From: Bacteroidales bacterium
GTDB taxonomy: Bacteria > Bacteroidota > Bacteroidia > Bacteroidales > Paludibacteraceae
Assembly (NCBI GenBank): GCA_015061115.1
Contig: SUXE01000003.1
Coordinates: 220,416-284,415, forward strand
Length of the DNA: 64,000 bases
Direction: 5' to 3'
The translations under genes and the position numbers were made by a program. This document shows positions 62,032 through 64,000 of this stretch, piece after piece. Position 1 is the stretch's first letter; each line of letters begins with the position of its first letter. The notes under the pieces are model-generated. The model did no database searches and was not told the DNA's origin. It saw nothing but the letters and a program-made list of their open reading frames with translations.

Positions 62032-63882
62032 ATGATTAAAACAAATTGTGCAAAACTTAACACATGGGTTAAGATGTGGGCTGACATCATGCAGCCAGAG
62101 AACGTCGTTCTATGTGATGGTTCTGATGCAGAGTTCACTCGCCTAATGGATGAGTGTGTTGCAGAGGGTTTGGCAAAGAAGCTAGACGAGAAGAAGCGTC
62201 CAAACAGCTACTATTTCCAGTCTGATCCTTCAGACGTTGCTCGTGTAGAGGGTCGTACATTCATCTGCTCACGCAAGCAGGAGGATGCTGGTCCTACAAA
62301 CAACTGGATGGATCCAAAGGAGATGAAGAGAATCCTTATCGGAAAGTACACTGGTTGTATGAAGGGTCGTACAATGTACGTTATCCCATTCTCAATGGGT
62401 CCTCTAGGTGGTCCTATCTCTCAGCTAGGTGTTGAGATCACAGATTCAGCTTACGTAGTTGGTTCAATGAAGATCATGACTCGTATGGGTGCTGGTGCTC
62501 TTAAGCTAATCGAGGAGAAGAATGACTTTATCCCTTGTATCCACTCAGTAGGTAAGCCATTGCCAGATGGTCTTAAGGATGCTAAGTGGGCTTGCGCTCC
62601 AATCGACGACAAGTACATCGTTCAGTTCCCTGAGGAGCACGAGATTTGGACATACGGTTCAGGTTACGGTGGTAACGCATTGCTTGGTAAGAAGTGTTTC
62701 GCTCTTCGTATCGCATCTAAGATGGCTCAGGAAGAGGGTTGGTTGGCAGAGCACATGCTTATCCTTAAGCTTACTAAGGAGGCTACAAAGGAGACTAAGT
62801 GTGTATGTGCTGCATTCCCATCAGCTTGTGGTAAGACAAACTTGGCTATGCTTATCCCAACTATTCCAGGTTGGAAGGTTGAGACAATCGGAGACGATAT
62901 CGCTTGGATGAAGTTCGACGAGGAGGGTAACCTTCGCGCAATCAACCCAGAGGCTGGTTTCTTCGGTGTTGCTCCTTATACTTCAGCTAAGACAAACAAG
63001 AACGCTCTTGACTCTTGCAGCAAGAACACTATCTTCACAAACGTAGGATACACTCCTGACGGTGATATTTGGTGGGAAGGTATCGGTTACCCATGTCCTA
63101 AGGGTACAATCGACTGGAAGGGTAACGTTGTAAACGATCCTGAGTCTCGTGACGAGGATAAGAATCCAGTTGCTCACAAGAACTCTCGTTTCGCTGCTCC
63201 TGCTGCTAACTGTCCAGGTATCGCTTCAGACTGGGAGTCACCAAAGGGTGTTAAGGTTGATGCTATCCTATTCGGTGGTCGTCGTCCTAACACAGTTCCA
63301 TTGGTACACGAGGCTGAGGATTGGGCACACGGTGTGTTCATGGGATCTATCGTAGGTTCTGAGGTTACAGCTGCTGCTATCGGTTTGAAGGCTGGTGTTC
63401 GTCGTGACCCATTCGCTATGTTGCCATTCTGTGGTTACAACATGGGTGACTACTTCCAGCACTGGATCGACATGGAGAAATTGCCACAGGCTAAGGGTGG
63501 TAAGAACATGCCTAAGATCTTCTTCGTTAACTGGTTCCGTCGTGATAAGGAGAACCCAGCTCTTAAGTCTGAGCACGGATTCTTGTGGCCAGGTTACGGT
63601 GACAACAGCCGTGTATTGGCTTACATCTTCGATCGTTGCAACGGTGAGGGTAAGACAGTTGATACTCCAATCGGAAAGGTTCCTGCTCCAGGCCAGATCA
63701 ACATCGAGGGCTTGAAGAGCTGCTACAACGAGGAGACAATGAAGGCTGTTCTAGCTGTTAACGTTGACGAGTGGAAGGAAGAGGTTGGTCGTATCGAAGA
63801 GCACTACGCTAAGTTCGCTGGACACCTTCCAAAGGAGCTAAGCGATCGTTTGGCTATCTTGAAGCAGCGTCTTGGTATGTAA
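62032..63882 (+). CDS. pckG: Phosphoenolpyruvate carboxykinase (GTP)
   Basis: 616 residues, the GTP-type length (the ATP type is shorter and lacks these motifs). The P-loop AAFPSACGKTNLAML with the reactive Cys, the substrate motif FGGRRPNTVPLV, and NWFRRD near the end are all present. It interconverts oxaloacetate and PEP; in fermenting Bacteroidota it can fix CO2 on the way to succinate. Codon use is strongly biased (frequent GGT, GCT, AAG, AAC, CGT), as in fba, indicating high expression. No terminator is obvious downstream. Confidence 0.95.
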   Translation: MIKTNCAKLNTWVKMWADIMQPENVVLCDGSDAEFTRLMDECVAEGLAKKLDEKKRPNSYYFQSDPSDVARVEGRTFICSRKQEDAGPTNNWMDPKEMKRILIGKYTGCMKGRTMYVIPFSMGPLGGPISQLGVEITDSAYVVGSMKIMTRMGAGALKLIEEKNDFIPCIHSVGKPLPDGLKDAKWACAPIDDKYIVQFPEEHEIWTYGSGYGGNALLGKKCFALRIASKMAQEEGWLAEHMLILKLTKEATKETKCVCAAFPSACGKTNLAMLIPTIPGWKVETIGDDIAWMKFDEEGNLRAINPEAGFFGVAPYTSAKTNKNALDSCSKNTIFTNVGYTPDGDIWWEGIGYPCPKGTIDWKGNVVNDPESRDEDKNPVAHKNSRFAAPAANCPGIASDWESPKGVKVDAILFGGRRPNTVPLVHEAEDWAHGVFMGSIVGSEVTAAAIGLKAGVRRDPFAMLPFCGYNMGDYFQHWIDMEKLPQAKGGKNMPKIFFVNWFRRDKENPALKSEHGFLWPGYGDNSRVLAYIFDRCNGEGKTVDTPIGKVPAPGQINIEGLKSCYNEETMKAVLAVNVDEWKEEVGRIEEHYAKFAGHLPKELSDRLAILKQRLGM

Positions 63883-63923
63883 TTCGAAAGAATAACATCT
63901 AAATAATAAGACCGCATCCATTT

Positions 63924-64000
63924 TGATATGAACCCCTAAAGTTAGACAAAAAACTTTAGGGGTATATTTATGTCAGAAAAGGAAAAAAGACAAAAGCACG
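63924..64000 (+). mobile_element. Probable left end of an IS3-family (IS150-type) element, cut by the window edge
   Basis: TGATATGAACCCCTAAAGTT, then AGACAAAA and AACTTTAGGGGTATATTT, followed at 63970 by an ATG frame (MSEKEKRQKH) running off the edge. The terminal TGA...CCCC and the hairpin just before an ORF fit the left end of IS150-like elements in this phylum. Alternatively the hairpin (63932-63963) is simply a terminator, although it lacks a T run. No transposase domain is visible. Confidence 0.45.

Noticed and set aside
63932..63963. Simple terminator of pckG
   Set aside because: The hairpin is strong, but no T run follows and an ATG frame starts just after it; an IS end explains it better, though not proven.
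1..64000. tRNA or rRNA genes
   Set aside because: No cloverleaf-like or rRNA-like stretch was recognised by eye; a tRNAscan run would be needed for certainty.

Overview
The window looks like a chromosome segment of a fibre-degrading Bacteroidales bacterium (Bacteroidota), possibly an uncultured gut or rumen lineage. The evidence is: TAnnTTTG-type -7 promoter boxes with little Shine-Dalgarno signal; C-terminal type IX secretion (T9SS) sorting domains; typical Bacteroidota families (DUF2723, DUF6242-like, OmpP1/FadL-like, SpmA/SpmB fusion, GlsA/GlsB-like acyltransferases); and housekeeping genes (mnmG, purD, sufBCD, fba class II, menG, panB, cdsA, psd, pssA) of Bacteroidota type. No tRNA, rRNA, CRISPR array or SusC/SusD pair was recognised.

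Layout. 1-3.0 kb: the end of a RecB-like Fe-S nuclease, then a tandemly duplicated cassette (YD-repeat protein plus YcxB-like membrane protein) bordered by palindromic REP-like elements; the first YD copy is degenerate. 3.0-15.3 kb: a long minus-strand gene run (DUF2723 protein, polysaccharide deacetylase, purD, membrane proteins, DUF6242-like lipoprotein, mnmG, ABC-F ATPase). 15.3-19.5 kb: a repeat-rich intergenic region, a two-gene envelope operon and an orphan histidine ammonia-lyase.

19.5-29.7 kb is the most notable region: three large secreted xylan-degrading proteins on the minus strand. All three start with the same BD-FAE-like esterase module and end with a T9SS sorting domain, but carry different middles: four tandem GH11 xylanase domains; CBM6 plus one GH11; or a CE6-type SGNH esterase plus CBM6. 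They share a conserved upstream box at fixed distance (38-39 bp) from the -7 box and a nearly identical 3' terminator, so they look like a co-regulated family made by duplication and module swapping. Together they could remove acetyl and feruloyl decorations and cut the xylan backbone.

30-40 kb: a frameshifted acyltransferase, a secreted RCC1-repeat protein, an OmpP1/FadL-like porin, an SpmAB fusion and sufBCD. 40-55 kb: mostly single housekeeping genes (DUF456, PAP2 phosphatase, fba, DUF1015, menG, glsA/glsB-like lipid genes, a Wzx flippase, mtgA, panB, DUF1846, an alanine symporter, an EamA transporter). 55-62 kb: an envelope cluster in which a capsule export set (Wza-like lipoprotein, Wzc-like tyrosine kinase, CpsB/YwqE-type phosphatase) sits between cdsA and psd-pssA. 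62-64 kb: a GTP-type PEP carboxykinase with highly biased codon use, and at the right edge what looks like the left end of an IS3-type element.
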